In this document: positions 1-8,694 of the stretch, one piece after another
Numbering within the stretch: position 1 is the first letter of the stretch
Layout: every line of letters starts with the position of its first letter
Source: an uncultured Fibrobacter sp.
GTDB taxonomy: Bacteria; Fibrobacterota; Fibrobacteria; Fibrobacterales; Fibrobacteraceae
Reading direction: 5' to 3'
Assembly: GCA_937891805.1 (NCBI GenBank)
Contig: CALATK010000179.1
Location: forward strand, 1 to 24,743
Length of the DNA: 24,743 nt
Made by a program: the position numbers and the translations under genes
Notes under the pieces: generated by a model
Told to the model about the DNA's origin: nothing
The model's database searches: none
What the model saw: the letters and a program-made list of their open reading frames with translations, nothing else

Positions 1-524
1 GCCCCCAGTTCGAAAAAGAGATGGCGTTTTTCAAGCCGGACCTGGTAATTTTCGCCATCGGCATCAACGACGCCAACGTGCAGCGCTTTAACGACAAGCA
101 GTTCCGTGAAGATTACGACAGGCTGATCGAACGGTTCAAGAAGGTGAACCCCGACGTGGCCTTCATCTTCGAGACCAACAATGACATGTTCCGCAAGGTC
201 AAGCGTAAAAAGTTCGTGCAGCACGGCAATGGCGAAGTGGCCCGCAAGTCCTTCTTTATGCTGGCCGACAAGCACAAGGCTGGCGTCTGGGACAAGTTCA
301 GCATCATGGGCGGCCTGGGTTCCATGGCCAAGTGGGAACACGCGAGCCTCGCCAAAAAGGACAAGGTCCACTTCAACCTGTCCGGCTACAACCTTTTGGG
401 CGACCTGTTCTACAAGGCCCTTATCCAGGCCTACCAGGACCACATCGCCAATTTACCCGCACAGAAGAAGCAAGAGAACAAGCCTACGGCTCCACAGACG
501 AAAGACGAAAGAGGCAACAGGTAA
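1..524 (+). CDS. SGNH/GDSL-type hydrolase-like protein, 3' part only
   Basis: The reading frame is open from the first bases (PQFEKEM before the first ATG at 21), so the true start lies outside the window and the ATG at 21 is probably internal. The visible part has the SGNH block III motif (IGINDAN) and the block V Asp-x-x-His motif (DKVHFNLSGYNLLG), which supplies the catalytic Asp/His. The catalytic serine of block I would be off the window. The C-terminus is a charged Lys/Gln tail. The stop is 14 bases before an MBOAT acyltransferase gene on the same strand. SGNH proteins beside MBOAT proteins (AlgJ/AlgX with AlgI, PatB with PatA) usually form a polysaccharide O-acylation pair, so a role in transferring acyl groups to a surface or exported glycan is inferred. 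An esterase role is also possible. Substrate and cell location cannot be read because the N-terminus is missing. Confidence 0.85.
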   Translation, partial: PQFEKEMAFFKPDLVIFAIGINDANVQRFNDKQFREDYDRLIERFKKVNPDVAFIFETNNDMFRKVKRKKFVQHGNGEVARKSFFMLADKHKAGVWDKFSIMGGLGSMAKWEHASLAKKDKVHFNLSGYNLLGDLFYKALIQAYQDHIANLPAQKKQENKPTAPQTKDERGNR

Positions 525-538
525 CAGGGTGACACCTT

Positions 539-2389
539 ATGCTAGACTATTTGATTCCATACCTCACGCGCACGTTTTCGTTTGACCCGAACAGTCCACT
601 GCTGTTTACGCAGTTCTACTTCTGGGGTTTCTTCGCCGTGGTGTTTGCCATCCTCACCCTGGTCAAGAACCGTATTCTGCTCCGGAACGCCTTCCTGTTT
701 GCCACCAGCATGTTCTTCTATTACAAGACCAGCGGAAGCTACGTGTGCATTCTCGTGTTCTGCGTGGTGGCGAACTTCTTTATCGGCAAGTGGATAGAAA
801 AGGCCGAACAGCACTGGAAAAAGAAACTCTGGATGATCATCGTGGTCATTATCGACCTGCTGGTGCTGTGCTACTACAAGTATTCCTATTTCTTCTTGGA
901 CGCCCTGCGGGACTTTACCGGCATCGAGCTGCACGTCTACAACTTCTTTGCGGCGGCCAGCAACAAGATGTTCGGTACCCACTCCCTGGTAGATACCATC
1001 ATCTTGCCGGTGGGCATTTCCTTCTTTACCTTCCAGGCCATCAGTTACTGCATCGACATCTACCGCGGAAAAATCAAGGCCGTGGACAACATCCTGAATT
1101 TCGGGTTCTACCTCACCTTCTTCCCGCAGTTGGTGGCGGGCCCCATCGTGCGAGCCGACAAGTTCGTGCCCCAGCTTTACAAAAAATATTTCCTCCCACG
1201 ACGCACCTTCGGTATTGCCGTGTTCTGGGTGCTGAACGGCCTTGCCAAGAAGGTCATCTTGAGCGACTACCTGGCCACCAACTTCGTGGACCGTGTGTTC
1301 GATACGCCGCTCCTGTTCACGGGCCTTGAAAACCTGATTGCCCTGTTCGCCTATTCGCTGCAGGTCTATGCCGATTTCTCGGGATACACCGACATCGCCA
1401 TCGGCGTGGCGCTCCTGATGGGATTCCGCCTGCCCCAGAACTTCAACAGTCCCTACAAGGCGCTCTCCCCCACGGAATTCTGGCGACGCTGGCACATCTC
1501 CCTTTCCAGCTGGTGGCGCGACTACCTGTACATCCCGCTGGGCGGTAACCGTGGCGCCTCTGTGGGCACATTCTTCTGGATGGGCTTCTTGAGCCTGGTG
1601 GCCGTTTTACTTTCGGGCAGTGTCTGGGTGGGTGTCGCCCTGGGCGTATTCTTCCTCTACATTGCCATCTACGCCTATGTCAAGCCCGATTCCCGCAAGT
1701 TTATCACCACCAACATGAACGCCATGGCGACACAGGTCGTAGGCGGCTGGTGGCACGGCGCCAGCTGGAACTTTATCATCTGGGGTGGCCTCAATGGTTT
1801 CGGCCAGGTGTTCAACAAGATCTGGGTCAAGCGGAGCATCAACTTCCGTGCCGTCGCCGCATTCTTGCTGTTTGCCGTCAGCGCCATCACCTTCAAGCAG
1901 ACCCACATCGCCATTTTCGCCATTACCACCGTGTGGTTCGGCGTGCTCTTCCTGGGCATTTACGCCGTGCTGGTTTTCCGCCTGTTCAGTGACAAGACCT
2001 TCCACTGGCTCTACGTGGCCTGGAACGTATCCCTCACCTTCGTGTTCATCACCTTTACCCGTCTCTTCTTCCGCGCGGGCTCCAACCTGGACCCGGCAGA
2101 GGCCAACGAAGTGGCCTGGAACACGGCCAAGAACATGGTCCAGCAGATGGGCACCGCCTGGAAGTGGGATACTCTCGGCACCATCGCCTGGGAACACATC
2201 AACATCATTTTGGTGTTTATAGCCGGCATGCTCATCCACTGGATTCCCAAAAAAGTCAAGAGTCGCTACCGCATCATGTTCGCCTCGCAGCCCATCCCCC
2301 TAATGGTTGCAAGCACGGCGTTCATCATCTTCGTGATGTACCAGTTCATGAGCGCGGACAGCTGCCCGTTTATCTACTTCCAGTTCTAG
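539..2389 (+). CDS. MBOAT-family membrane-bound O-acyltransferase (AlgI-like)
   Basis: A 616-residue polytopic membrane protein. It carries the hallmarks of the AlgI/DltB branch of MBOAT enzymes: PVGISFFTFQAISY, FFPQLVAGPIVR, ADFSGYTDIAIG, then FWRRWHISLSSWWRDYLYIPLGGNRG with His319, and GGWWHGASWNFIIWGG with His406, the expected catalytic histidine. Such proteins pass acyl groups across the inner membrane to exported polysaccharide, usually with an SGNH partner, and the preceding gene looks like one. The protein is longer than typical AlgI (about 500 residues). Part of the excess is a hydrophobic insert between the IPLGGNR motif (335-339) and the His406 motif, about 62 residues where AlgI has about 25. 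Start is ATG at 539, with a modest AGGGTGA ribosome site. The TAG stop is followed directly by a hairpin and heptamer repeats. The family call is firm; the glycan substrate is unknown. Confidence 0.93.
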   Translation: MLDYLIPYLTRTFSFDPNSPLLFTQFYFWGFFAVVFAILTLVKNRILLRNAFLFATSMFFYYKTSGSYVCILVFCVVANFFIGKWIEKAEQHWKKKLWMIIVVIIDLLVLCYYKYSYFFLDALRDFTGIELHVYNFFAAASNKMFGTHSLVDTIILPVGISFFTFQAISYCIDIYRGKIKAVDNILNFGFYLTFFPQLVAGPIVRADKFVPQLYKKYFLPRRTFGIAVFWVLNGLAKKVILSDYLATNFVDRVFDTPLLFTGLENLIALFAYSLQVYADFSGYTDIAIGVALLMGFRLPQNFNSPYKALSPTEFWRRWHISLSSWWRDYLYIPLGGNRGASVGTFFWMGFLSLVAVLLSGSVWVGVALGVFFLYIAIYAYVKPDSRKFITTNMNAMATQVVGGWWHGASWNFIIWGGLNGFGQVFNKIWVKRSINFRAVAAFLLFAVSAITFKQTHIAIFAITTVWFGVLFLGIYAVLVFRLFSDKTFHWLYVAWNVSLTFVFITFTRLFFRAGSNLDPAEANEVAWNTAKNMVQQMGTAWKWDTLGTIAWEHINIILVFIAGMLIHWIPKKVKSRYRIMFASQPIPLMVASTAFIIFVMYQFMSADSCPFIYFQF

Positions 2390-2431
2390 CGGCAGAGCCG
2401 CAATGAGTTGCGAGTTGTGGGTTATGACTGC
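2389..2431 (+). repeat. Hairpin plus degenerate heptamer repeat between convergent genes (copy 1)
   Basis: This fills the whole gap between the stop codons of the MBOAT gene and the opposing HD-GYP gene. A perfect 5-bp stem with a 3-nt loop (GCGGC-AGA-GCCGC, 2389-2401) starts with the G of the TAG stop. It is followed by about four degenerate 7-bp units: GAGTTGC, GAGTTGT, GGGTTAT, GACTGCT. The same layout with different stem bases occurs after ychF at 17473. It may act as a weak terminator or a decayed repeat element. There is no U-tract, so a classical Rho-independent terminator is not supported. Confidence 0.7.
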
Positions 2432-4597
2432 TTAGGTCTCTTGCGGAACTTCTAGTCTAGTCCGTTCGTCGTACAGGCCTGCCGCAATGTGGCTGAAGGC
2501 ATCCACCACCTTGGGGTCAAAATGCTTGCCAGCCCCTTCGGTAATGATAGCCATGGCCTTTTCGAAAGTGAAGGGTTTCTTGTACACGCGTTCCGCCACC
2601 AGGGCGTCAAACACGTCAGCCACGGCCATAATGCGGGCAGAAAGCGGAATTTCGTCACCCTTTATGTGGTTCGGGTAACCTGTTCCGTCCCACTTCTCGT
2701 GATGGTAATGGGCCATCTCGATAGCCTCTCTCAGATACTCCGCTTCCATGGAGTCACCCGTATTGGCCACAATCTTCTGGAGGATTTTCCAGCCTTCGGT
2801 GGTGTGGGACTTCATGATTTCGAATTCTTCGTCGGTCAGTTTGCCGGGCTTGTTCAGAATCAGGTCCGAAATGGCAATCTTCCCGATATCGTGGAGAGGC
2901 GCAGAGCGCTTGAACCTGGCGATGCTTTCGTCAGTGAGTTCGTCCGCATAAAAGCCTTCTTTCTTCAGCTGGCGGGCAATAGCTTCTACGTAGGCGGCAG
3001 TCTTCTTGATGTGGTTTCCTGTACCTTCGTCACGGGCTTCCACCAGTTCCGCAAAGCTCACGACGATTTCATCCTGCATGCGGGTAATACGTTCATTCTG
3101 TGCCTTTATCTGGATGATATAGGCGAGGAAATCTTCTGCCATGGTAGAGAACGCATTGTAGAGGTTCTGGATTTCGTCATCGGAACGTATATCTATGGCC
3201 TTCACACGTCGCAAACTAATCTGGCGGCCTACATCGGAATTATGGGCAAAAGAAATAGCTTCCTGGGACATCCGATTGATGGGAATCACTATGCCTCGTT
3301 TCATGGCTTCTGCAATCAAGCACATGATAACGAGAGAAGCCCCAAAGAACAAGGACAATTCCTTGATAAGGAACGATATTTCGTCCATCAAAATGGATTC
3401 CATGGTGATGTCCGCAGCCACATAGGCTACAGTCGTGCCACTAGAATCCTTCAGGGGTTTATAAACCGTCAGCAACCATCCATAAGAATCATCAGATACC
3501 ACCGGTCCAATGGAATCGCCATTAAGAAGCGCCGGTAAATACTCCTCAAAGCTCGGGTCAAAGGGCACCACATCCCCCACCTGACTAGGCTCTTCGCCAT
3601 CGGTCGACATCAGGTCAAATACCACATGGCAGCCATCCTGAGCTATGTGGTAAACATACAGGTATTTTGCCGTAGGGAACCCCTGCCTAATGGCATACAG
3701 TTCCTTTTCTGTTTCCTCGTAGCCTTCCGCTTCGCGGCCTTCTTGCAGATACGTCATCAGATGGTTGCCGTCCAACACAATGGCTGCAGCGTCTGTAAGG
3801 CCGTAGGCAATGGAGGTGTACTTGGCAACAGCCTTTTCTTGATAAAGGAAATACCCAATATTTGCAACGAAGACAGCCAGAAGCAGTTCCGAAACAATTA
3901 CGACCAGCATCACCTTCCCGAGCAGGGAATACCGGACCGCCATTCCGGCATTCTTGTCATTCACATTCCGTTGGAAAACGTAATTCAGGTAATGCTTGAC
4001 CCTACGAGAAATAAAGTGAAACACAACAATGGCAACGACAACGGTTACGGACTTGTCAAAAAGGTCCACCACCACATCGGCCATCAACTGCGAATTGAAA
4101 ACACTGGTACCTAAAACTTCGTGAAGGTACTGGGCGAATGGAGCCGACACGCCAGTTCCAAAGCTCTGACGATGAAGGTAATAAGTGAATACAGAACCAA
4201 GGCCTCCCCCCAGAAGAGCGTAGCAGAATATGACCACAAACAACTTGGGAATACTGGAGAAGAACTTCTTGTTGTAAAAGAATACTGTTGCAAGACCTAT
4301 GAAAATGCTTATGACTCCATAGAACATGGAGAACGAACCCGACAAGCTCTTCACCAAATTCGTGGTAAAGCCAACTAGCACTGCAGGGAAAACACCCCCC
4401 AGCATAGCGACGAGTATGGTACCGATACAATCAAGGAAAAGAGGCAAACCAAAGACGCCCACAAGCTTGTTGGGCACGATATTCAGGAGGATTCCAAGAA
4501 CGATGAGAAGGACTCCACTCCCCACATCAATCCATTTATTTTTCCCACCTCTTATCATCGGGATAAAATTTAAAATAAATACCGAATTATTGAACAT
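2432..4597 (-). CDS. Membrane sensor with HD-GYP phosphodiesterase domain
   Basis: About 721 residues from the ATG at 4597. Residues 22-200 hold several hydrophobic helices resembling ECF-transporter S components (LPLFLDCIGTILVAMLGG, then PAVLVGFTTNLV). Transmembrane helices at about 228-252 and 408-430 flank an extracytoplasmic Cache-like sensor (253-407). A HAMP-like linker (432-488) follows, then an HD-GYP domain (515-700). Metal and signature residues are all visible: H529, H569-D570 in HDIGK, H598, H632-H633 in HHEKWDGTGYP (G640-Y641-P642) and D661. Cyclic-di-GMP hydrolysis in response to an external signal is therefore likely. An ATG at 4699 would add 34 residues rich in Arg, Lys and Cys that run through a dyad and direct repeats, so I prefer 4597; an ATG at 4558 is also possible. 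None of the three has a good ribosome site. The gene is divergent from tamB and convergent with the MBOAT gene. Ligand unknown. Confidence 0.9.
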   Translation of the reverse strand: MFNNSVFILNFIPMIRGGKNKWIDVGSGVLLIVLGILLNIVPNKLVGVFGLPLFLDCIGTILVAMLGGVFPAVLVGFTTNLVKSLSGSFSMFYGVISIFIGLATVFFYNKKFFSSIPKLFVVIFCYALLGGGLGSVFTYYLHRQSFGTGVSAPFAQYLHEVLGTSVFNSQLMADVVVDLFDKSVTVVVAIVVFHFISRRVKHYLNYVFQRNVNDKNAGMAVRYSLLGKVMLVVIVSELLLAVFVANIGYFLYQEKAVAKYTSIAYGLTDAAAIVLDGNHLMTYLQEGREAEGYEETEKELYAIRQGFPTAKYLYVYHIAQDGCHVVFDLMSTDGEEPSQVGDVVPFDPSFEEYLPALLNGDSIGPVVSDDSYGWLLTVYKPLKDSSGTTVAYVAADITMESILMDEISFLIKELSLFFGASLVIMCLIAEAMKRGIVIPINRMSQEAISFAHNSDVGRQISLRRVKAIDIRSDDEIQNLYNAFSTMAEDFLAYIIQIKAQNERITRMQDEIVVSFAELVEARDEGTGNHIKKTAAYVEAIARQLKKEGFYADELTDESIARFKRSAPLHDIGKIAISDLILNKPGKLTDEEFEIMKSHTTEGWKILQKIVANTGDSMEAEYLREAIEMAHYHHEKWDGTGYPNHIKGDEIPLSARIMAVADVFDALVAERVYKKPFTFEKAMAIITEGAGKHFDPKVVDAFSHIAAGLYDERTRLEVPQET

Positions 4598-4641
4598 TTC
4601 GCCCAAAAGTTCACAGATTTTACTAGCTTTCCTCGCTATTC

Positions 4642-4683
4642 GTTTACAAAAGTTTACAAAACGAAAGCAGAAGCCTCTTCTGC
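4642..4683. promoter_or_regulatory. Direct repeat and dyad in the HD-GYP/tamB divergent intergenic region
   Basis: The roughly 190-base AT-rich gap between the two divergent genes contains two exact tandem copies of GTTTACAAAA (4642-4651 and 4652-4661). Six bases further on is a perfect inverted repeat GCAGAAG-CCT-CTTCTGC (4667-4683). Both lie upstream of the preferred HD-GYP start. A TAAAAT box on the minus strand near 4610 could serve as its -10. An operator or promoter role is inferred from position and symmetry only. Confidence 0.45.
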
Positions 4684-4770
4684 AGGAAATCTTTCGCATA
4701 ACTCATTGATGTTCAACGACTTACGCGCGCTTTTTGAGAAAAAGAATCCAACAAAAAGCACCCCCTTTTC

Positions 4771-4776
4771 TATAAT
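4771..4776 (+). promoter_or_regulatory. Perfect -10 box (TATAAT) just before tamB
   Basis: TATAAT matches the sigma-70 consensus exactly. The hexamer 17 bases upstream (CCAACA) is only a weak -35 match. Transcription would begin around 4782-4784, so an mRNA from this site would start almost at the TTG codon at 4786 and be leaderless, or translation may begin further inside the gene. Confidence 0.5.
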
Positions 4777-4785
4777 TCTAGCTAG

Positions 4786-7700
4786 TTGAAGAATCGAACT
4801 TCGACATTCCTTAGGCCCGCCGTAATCACGACGGCGATTGTGGGTGCATTGGCTCTTTGCACCTGGTTGTCGAACTATTTGCTGGACGTGATCCTGTCTA
4901 GCCCCCACAGCTTTGGATCCCTAGAAATCTCGCCCCACGGACATCGCCAAAACGGTTATCTGACCCACCACTGGGACTCTATCGCTATCAAAACTGGTGA
5001 AAACACCTTTATCCTGAGGAACACAGACCTGGACATCACCCTGTTCCAGGAGAACCGAAACATCCAGCTGCAGGCCGGCGAGGTCAATGTCAACATATCT
5101 TCTGCAGGACCGCCCAAGGAAAAGAATGTCGAAACAGACAGTTCGCCACCATCCCTACCGGAACAGGTAAAATTCTACGTGCCGGTGAATATCGGCGTCG
5201 GAAAACTTACTGTAGATGTGGACTCCAGCAAACACTGGGAGGCCAAGGACATTTCCCTAAAGAGCGAGGGCTCCACCAAGGCCCGGTTTAACGCTGATAG
5301 TATCAAGGGCGATTTCGTGAAACACCCGGCCAAGGTCGGCGTGTCCCTTGATTTCCAGTCCGACCAAATCAGGATGAAGGGTAAGGTGGTTGCAGGCCCC
5401 GATTCCATTGCCGTTGACGCCACCACCTCCAAGAAGAACTTGGCGGCCGTATCCACTACGACCTCTTTAGACGTCAAGAAGGTCGAAGATTGGCTACCCG
5501 TCAAGATTCCCAAGGGTGCCCCCACCATCGGCAAGCTCCACGTGCAGACCAAGGCGAGCCTACATCCCAAGACAGGCAAGCCCAACTACGACGTTACCAT
5601 CAAGACCCGCATCGGTGAGTTCTGGCCTCTGATGCCGTTAAACGCCACTATACACGTCAAAGGGGACCAAAAGCGATTCCATTCCGACGTATTACTGAAA
5701 AATGACGAAGGTGGAACCATACATCTTACTGCCGATATGGACACGAAACTCAACGGAACCGCTTCGGGAAAAGTGGAGAAGATGAGTGCGCTGTTCGGTC
5801 CGCAGATGATGCCCCTTGACATGACCATCCATTCCGCCGAAAAGAAGGGCAACAAGATAACGGCAAAAGCAGAGACCCGACAAGGCTCCGTGGTCGAAGC
5901 AAATATCGATCTGGACAGCGACATCCCTGTCACCTACACAGGGGACATGTCACCGCTTGAACCTTGGGCTCTAGACTGGACCAAGGGAGAACTCGTTCTC
6001 AAGGACAGGTTTAAAGTTTACGGCACTGTTTTCGACGGAAAGACCCGAATATTCGTCAAAATTCCGAACGTGGAATACGCCTACCAGATGAAGGCGGATT
6101 CCTTACAGACGGTGCTGCTCATCGACAAGCACGGTATCGATTTTTCGAAAGGAATCATCTATACGCCCAAAGAAACTTTTGACTTCACGGGCGATGTCGT
6201 CTGGAGCGAGCCTACGCCACATACCTCCTGGAACGTAACTCAACGACATGGCGGAAACGCCAAGGCGTACGTCACCATTATGGATTCTACTACCATCGAC
6301 GTTACCGCTGACCAAGTGGAAATATCCACCATTCCTTTTGCCAAAACAAAACTGAACGAAAAATTAAACGGCAAGGTGACCGGCAGGTGGACACAGAACT
6401 TCGATACCAACGTAGGAAAAGCCGACGTCAGTTTGGATGGTCACTTTGACCCCTACAATCTAAAGGGGAACATTTCTGCGCGGCAAAACGGCGACACCAT
6501 CTTTATTGACAAGGCAGAGGCCATACAAAGCCAGAACAAAGTTCAGGGCGAAGCCATATTCATCTTGCCCAACGATTCCAACCCAGATTTCAAGCCAACG
6601 GGAGTCCTACCCATACAGGTTGTCCACGCCTGGGCCGCATCTGAAAAATTCAACATTCCATTGTTGCTAGATCCCATCAACGACACCACATTCACCTCGG
6701 GATTTATCAATGGCGACATCGCCTACGAAGAAAAAATCGGATTGCAAGGCAATATCGAATTCACCGACATCGAGTTCAGCAAAATTCCGCCATATCTTTT
6801 CAACATCAAAAAGATGAACCTCTTTGCCGAAGGGAGTAAGGTTGAACTGAACGCCTACCTAGGAATTGGCGGAGGCGGTTGGACCGGAACAACACAAGTC
6901 ACCTTGGACAACGTTTTTGATGACAAACGACATATAAGTCTTTCACACAACACCGACAACGGCGGTAACTTGTGGGCCGAAGGTTTTATCGACACGGCCA
7001 TGGTATTTACAGGGAACATGAATATGAACGGGTCCTGGTTTATTCCCGGTACCGTAAGCGAAATCAAGAAAACAGATTTACAAATTGCCCTCACCGCAAA
7101 TATCCGCGAAGGAATAAGCGGAATTACCGCAGATCTTCAAACGGACTCCACATTCTACCAGCCACCCAAGCTGAATTACATGTTCCCATTGCGGGCACGG
7201 GGGCACCTAGAAAAAGGAATCTTGAACATTACCGAAGCGTCTACCCAAAACGACAGTGCCGAAACCATTTCAGGAACATTGCAGTTTGACCTGAACAACA
7301 TGCAATTACAGGGAATCGACCTGCAGTCAGAAAAGTACACCATCCGCACAAAGCACCATACGCTTCTCCTCGAAAATATTTCTAGCCACATGGAAGACAA
7401 CAGCGACGCCCTAATCCTCTCTACAGAATTGTCATCTATTCAATACCTATTCAACCACGAATCCTTTGGAGATGCCGAAGTACTGGGACAGGGTGACATA
7501 AAGTTTGTGATACCCCATTCCATTGACGGATTTATCCGAAACAAGAGTATCGAAGGAAACATCACCATTGACAAAGCCGTATACAAAAAGGATTTGGAAA
7601 TCGAAGTCACGCCAAATTCAATGGACAAGATTCTCGCCATGCTTAACAATGCTATTGCAAGATTAAGAAAAACAGAAAGTAAAGAAGCAAAAATATCTGC

Positions 7701-8694
7701 AGCAAGTCCCATCAACTTATCTGTTCATGTGATGGATACGCAAAAAGATTCCATCGAAATACTTTCACCCTTCGCAGCATTCCCATTTACCTTTGATATT
7801 TGGGTTTTGGGCAACACCAACAGGCCCCTGCTTCGGGGCGATGTAACCAATGCCAACGCCGGATTCATTGGTGTCAAGGATGTTTACAACTTTGATCTGA
7901 ACTACTTCCGAATCAGTTGGTCCGATGTGCCCTGGCAAAAAGGCGTTCTTGACGTTTCCAGTTCACAGGAACTCCCCTACTGTACAGAAACTGATGACAG
8001 CCAAAACGAAACATGTCCAATCAACTTGGATATTCAGGGAACACTTACCAACCCGCAGGCTACTCCTAACTCCAACTGTGGAAGGGAATCCAGTTCTGCA
8101 GCAATTTACTACAATATATTCCTGGGATGTATTGCCGACGACACCGACGAAAACACGGACTGGAACAAACTTGCTGGAAAGGCAATTGGCAAATTCCTTT
8201 CTTCTACGGCCAACAAAACTCTTGGTGGCGAATACATCGGTGATATCGATATGAAGGTCATGCTATTCAACAGCAACACATCTAACGACAGGGATTCTAG
8301 CTACTTCAAGGTTCCCGTGTCCCTGGATCGTTGGGTCAAGGATTTGAGCCTCATCTTTGGGTATACCCAAGACCAGAGTGAAAACCCAACATATGACCAG
8401 GCTCTGCAATTCGGCGTAAACTACACACTCCCTGTATTCCGCGAAAAAGAATACTCCCACAAGAACCATATCAATCCCACTTTATCTCTGAGCGGGCTCC
8501 TTGTATCTAAGCAGTACCTGACTAATACCGGTACCGAGGGTAACGAAAACCGCATAGAAAAAAACGTCGGTGTAAACTATACCTACAGATTCTGGAATCC
8601 CTGTCTCTTGGGCATTGGACACTGTGAATCTATCGCGCCGCCCCGGGACTCTACATTAGCAAAACAACCCACAAAGACCGGAGCAAAGCAATGA
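4786..8694 (+). CDS. tamB: TamB-like translocation and assembly module protein
   Basis: A 1302-residue protein with one N-terminal membrane anchor (about residues 10-34), then a very long region of short beta-strand-rich stretches. The C-terminal part (about 940-1300) matches the TamB/DUF490 style: LNLSVHVMD, LLRGDVTNANAGFIGVKDVYNFD, INLDIQGTLTNPQATP. TamB-type proteins span the periplasm as a hydrophobic groove and work with TamA in outer-membrane protein insertion or lipid transport. The next gene is a TamA-like Omp85 protein overlapping by four bases, which strongly supports the assignment. The start is unusual: TTG at 4786 directly follows an in-frame TAG (4783-4785) and has no clear ribosome site, yet a much later start would remove part of the membrane anchor. 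Six cysteines sit in the last 240 residues (1066, 1077, 1098, 1115, 1273, 1280). Family call firm, exact start uncertain. Confidence 0.9.
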   Translation: MKNRTSTFLRPAVITTAIVGALALCTWLSNYLLDVILSSPHSFGSLEISPHGHRQNGYLTHHWDSIAIKTGENTFILRNTDLDITLFQENRNIQLQAGEVNVNISSAGPPKEKNVETDSSPPSLPEQVKFYVPVNIGVGKLTVDVDSSKHWEAKDISLKSEGSTKARFNADSIKGDFVKHPAKVGVSLDFQSDQIRMKGKVVAGPDSIAVDATTSKKNLAAVSTTTSLDVKKVEDWLPVKIPKGAPTIGKLHVQTKASLHPKTGKPNYDVTIKTRIGEFWPLMPLNATIHVKGDQKRFHSDVLLKNDEGGTIHLTADMDTKLNGTASGKVEKMSALFGPQMMPLDMTIHSAEKKGNKITAKAETRQGSVVEANIDLDSDIPVTYTGDMSPLEPWALDWTKGELVLKDRFKVYGTVFDGKTRIFVKIPNVEYAYQMKADSLQTVLLIDKHGIDFSKGIIYTPKETFDFTGDVVWSEPTPHTSWNVTQRHGGNAKAYVTIMDSTTIDVTADQVEISTIPFAKTKLNEKLNGKVTGRWTQNFDTNVGKADVSLDGHFDPYNLKGNISARQNGDTIFIDKAEAIQSQNKVQGEAIFILPNDSNPDFKPTGVLPIQVVHAWAASEKFNIPLLLDPINDTTFTSGFINGDIAYEEKIGLQGNIEFTDIEFSKIPPYLFNIKKMNLFAEGSKVELNAYLGIGGGGWTGTTQVTLDNVFDDKRHISLSHNTDNGGNLWAEGFIDTAMVFTGNMNMNGSWFIPGTVSEIKKTDLQIALTANIREGISGITADLQTDSTFYQPPKLNYMFPLRARGHLEKGILNITEASTQNDSAETISGTLQFDLNNMQLQGIDLQSEKYTIRTKHHTLLLENISSHMEDNSDALILSTELSSIQYLFNHESFGDAEVLGQGDIKFVIPHSIDGFIRNKSIEGNITIDKAVYKKDLEIEVTPNSMDKILAMLNNAIARLRKTESKEAKISAASPINLSVHVMDTQKDSIEILSPFAAFPFTFDIWVLGNTNRPLLRGDVTNANAGFIGVKDVYNFDLNYFRISWSDVPWQKGVLDVSSSQELPYCTETDDSQNETCPINLDIQGTLTNPQATPNSNCGRESSSAAIYYNIFLGCIADDTDENTDWNKLAGKAIGKFLSSTANKTLGGEYIGDIDMKVMLFNSNTSNDRDSSYFKVPVSLDRWVKDLSLIFGYTQDQSENPTYDQALQFGVNYTLPVFREKEYSHKNHINPTLSLSGLLVSKQYLTNTGTEGNENRIEKNVGVNYTYRFWNPCLLGIGHCESIAPPRDSTLAKQPTKTGAKQ

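Noticed and set aside
542..1495. A 317-codon minus-strand frame opposite the MBOAT gene
   Set aside because: The translation is His/Glu/Val-rich without domains, a typical antisense frame; the plus strand encodes clear MBOAT motifs.
2489..3538. A 349-codon plus-strand frame opposite the HD-GYP gene
   Set aside because: It overlaps the HD-GYP catalytic region antisense and has no family features.
4598..4699. N-terminal 34-residue extension of the HD-GYP protein
   Set aside because: It would read through a perfect dyad and tandem repeats, has an atypical Arg/Cys-rich composition and no ribosome site.
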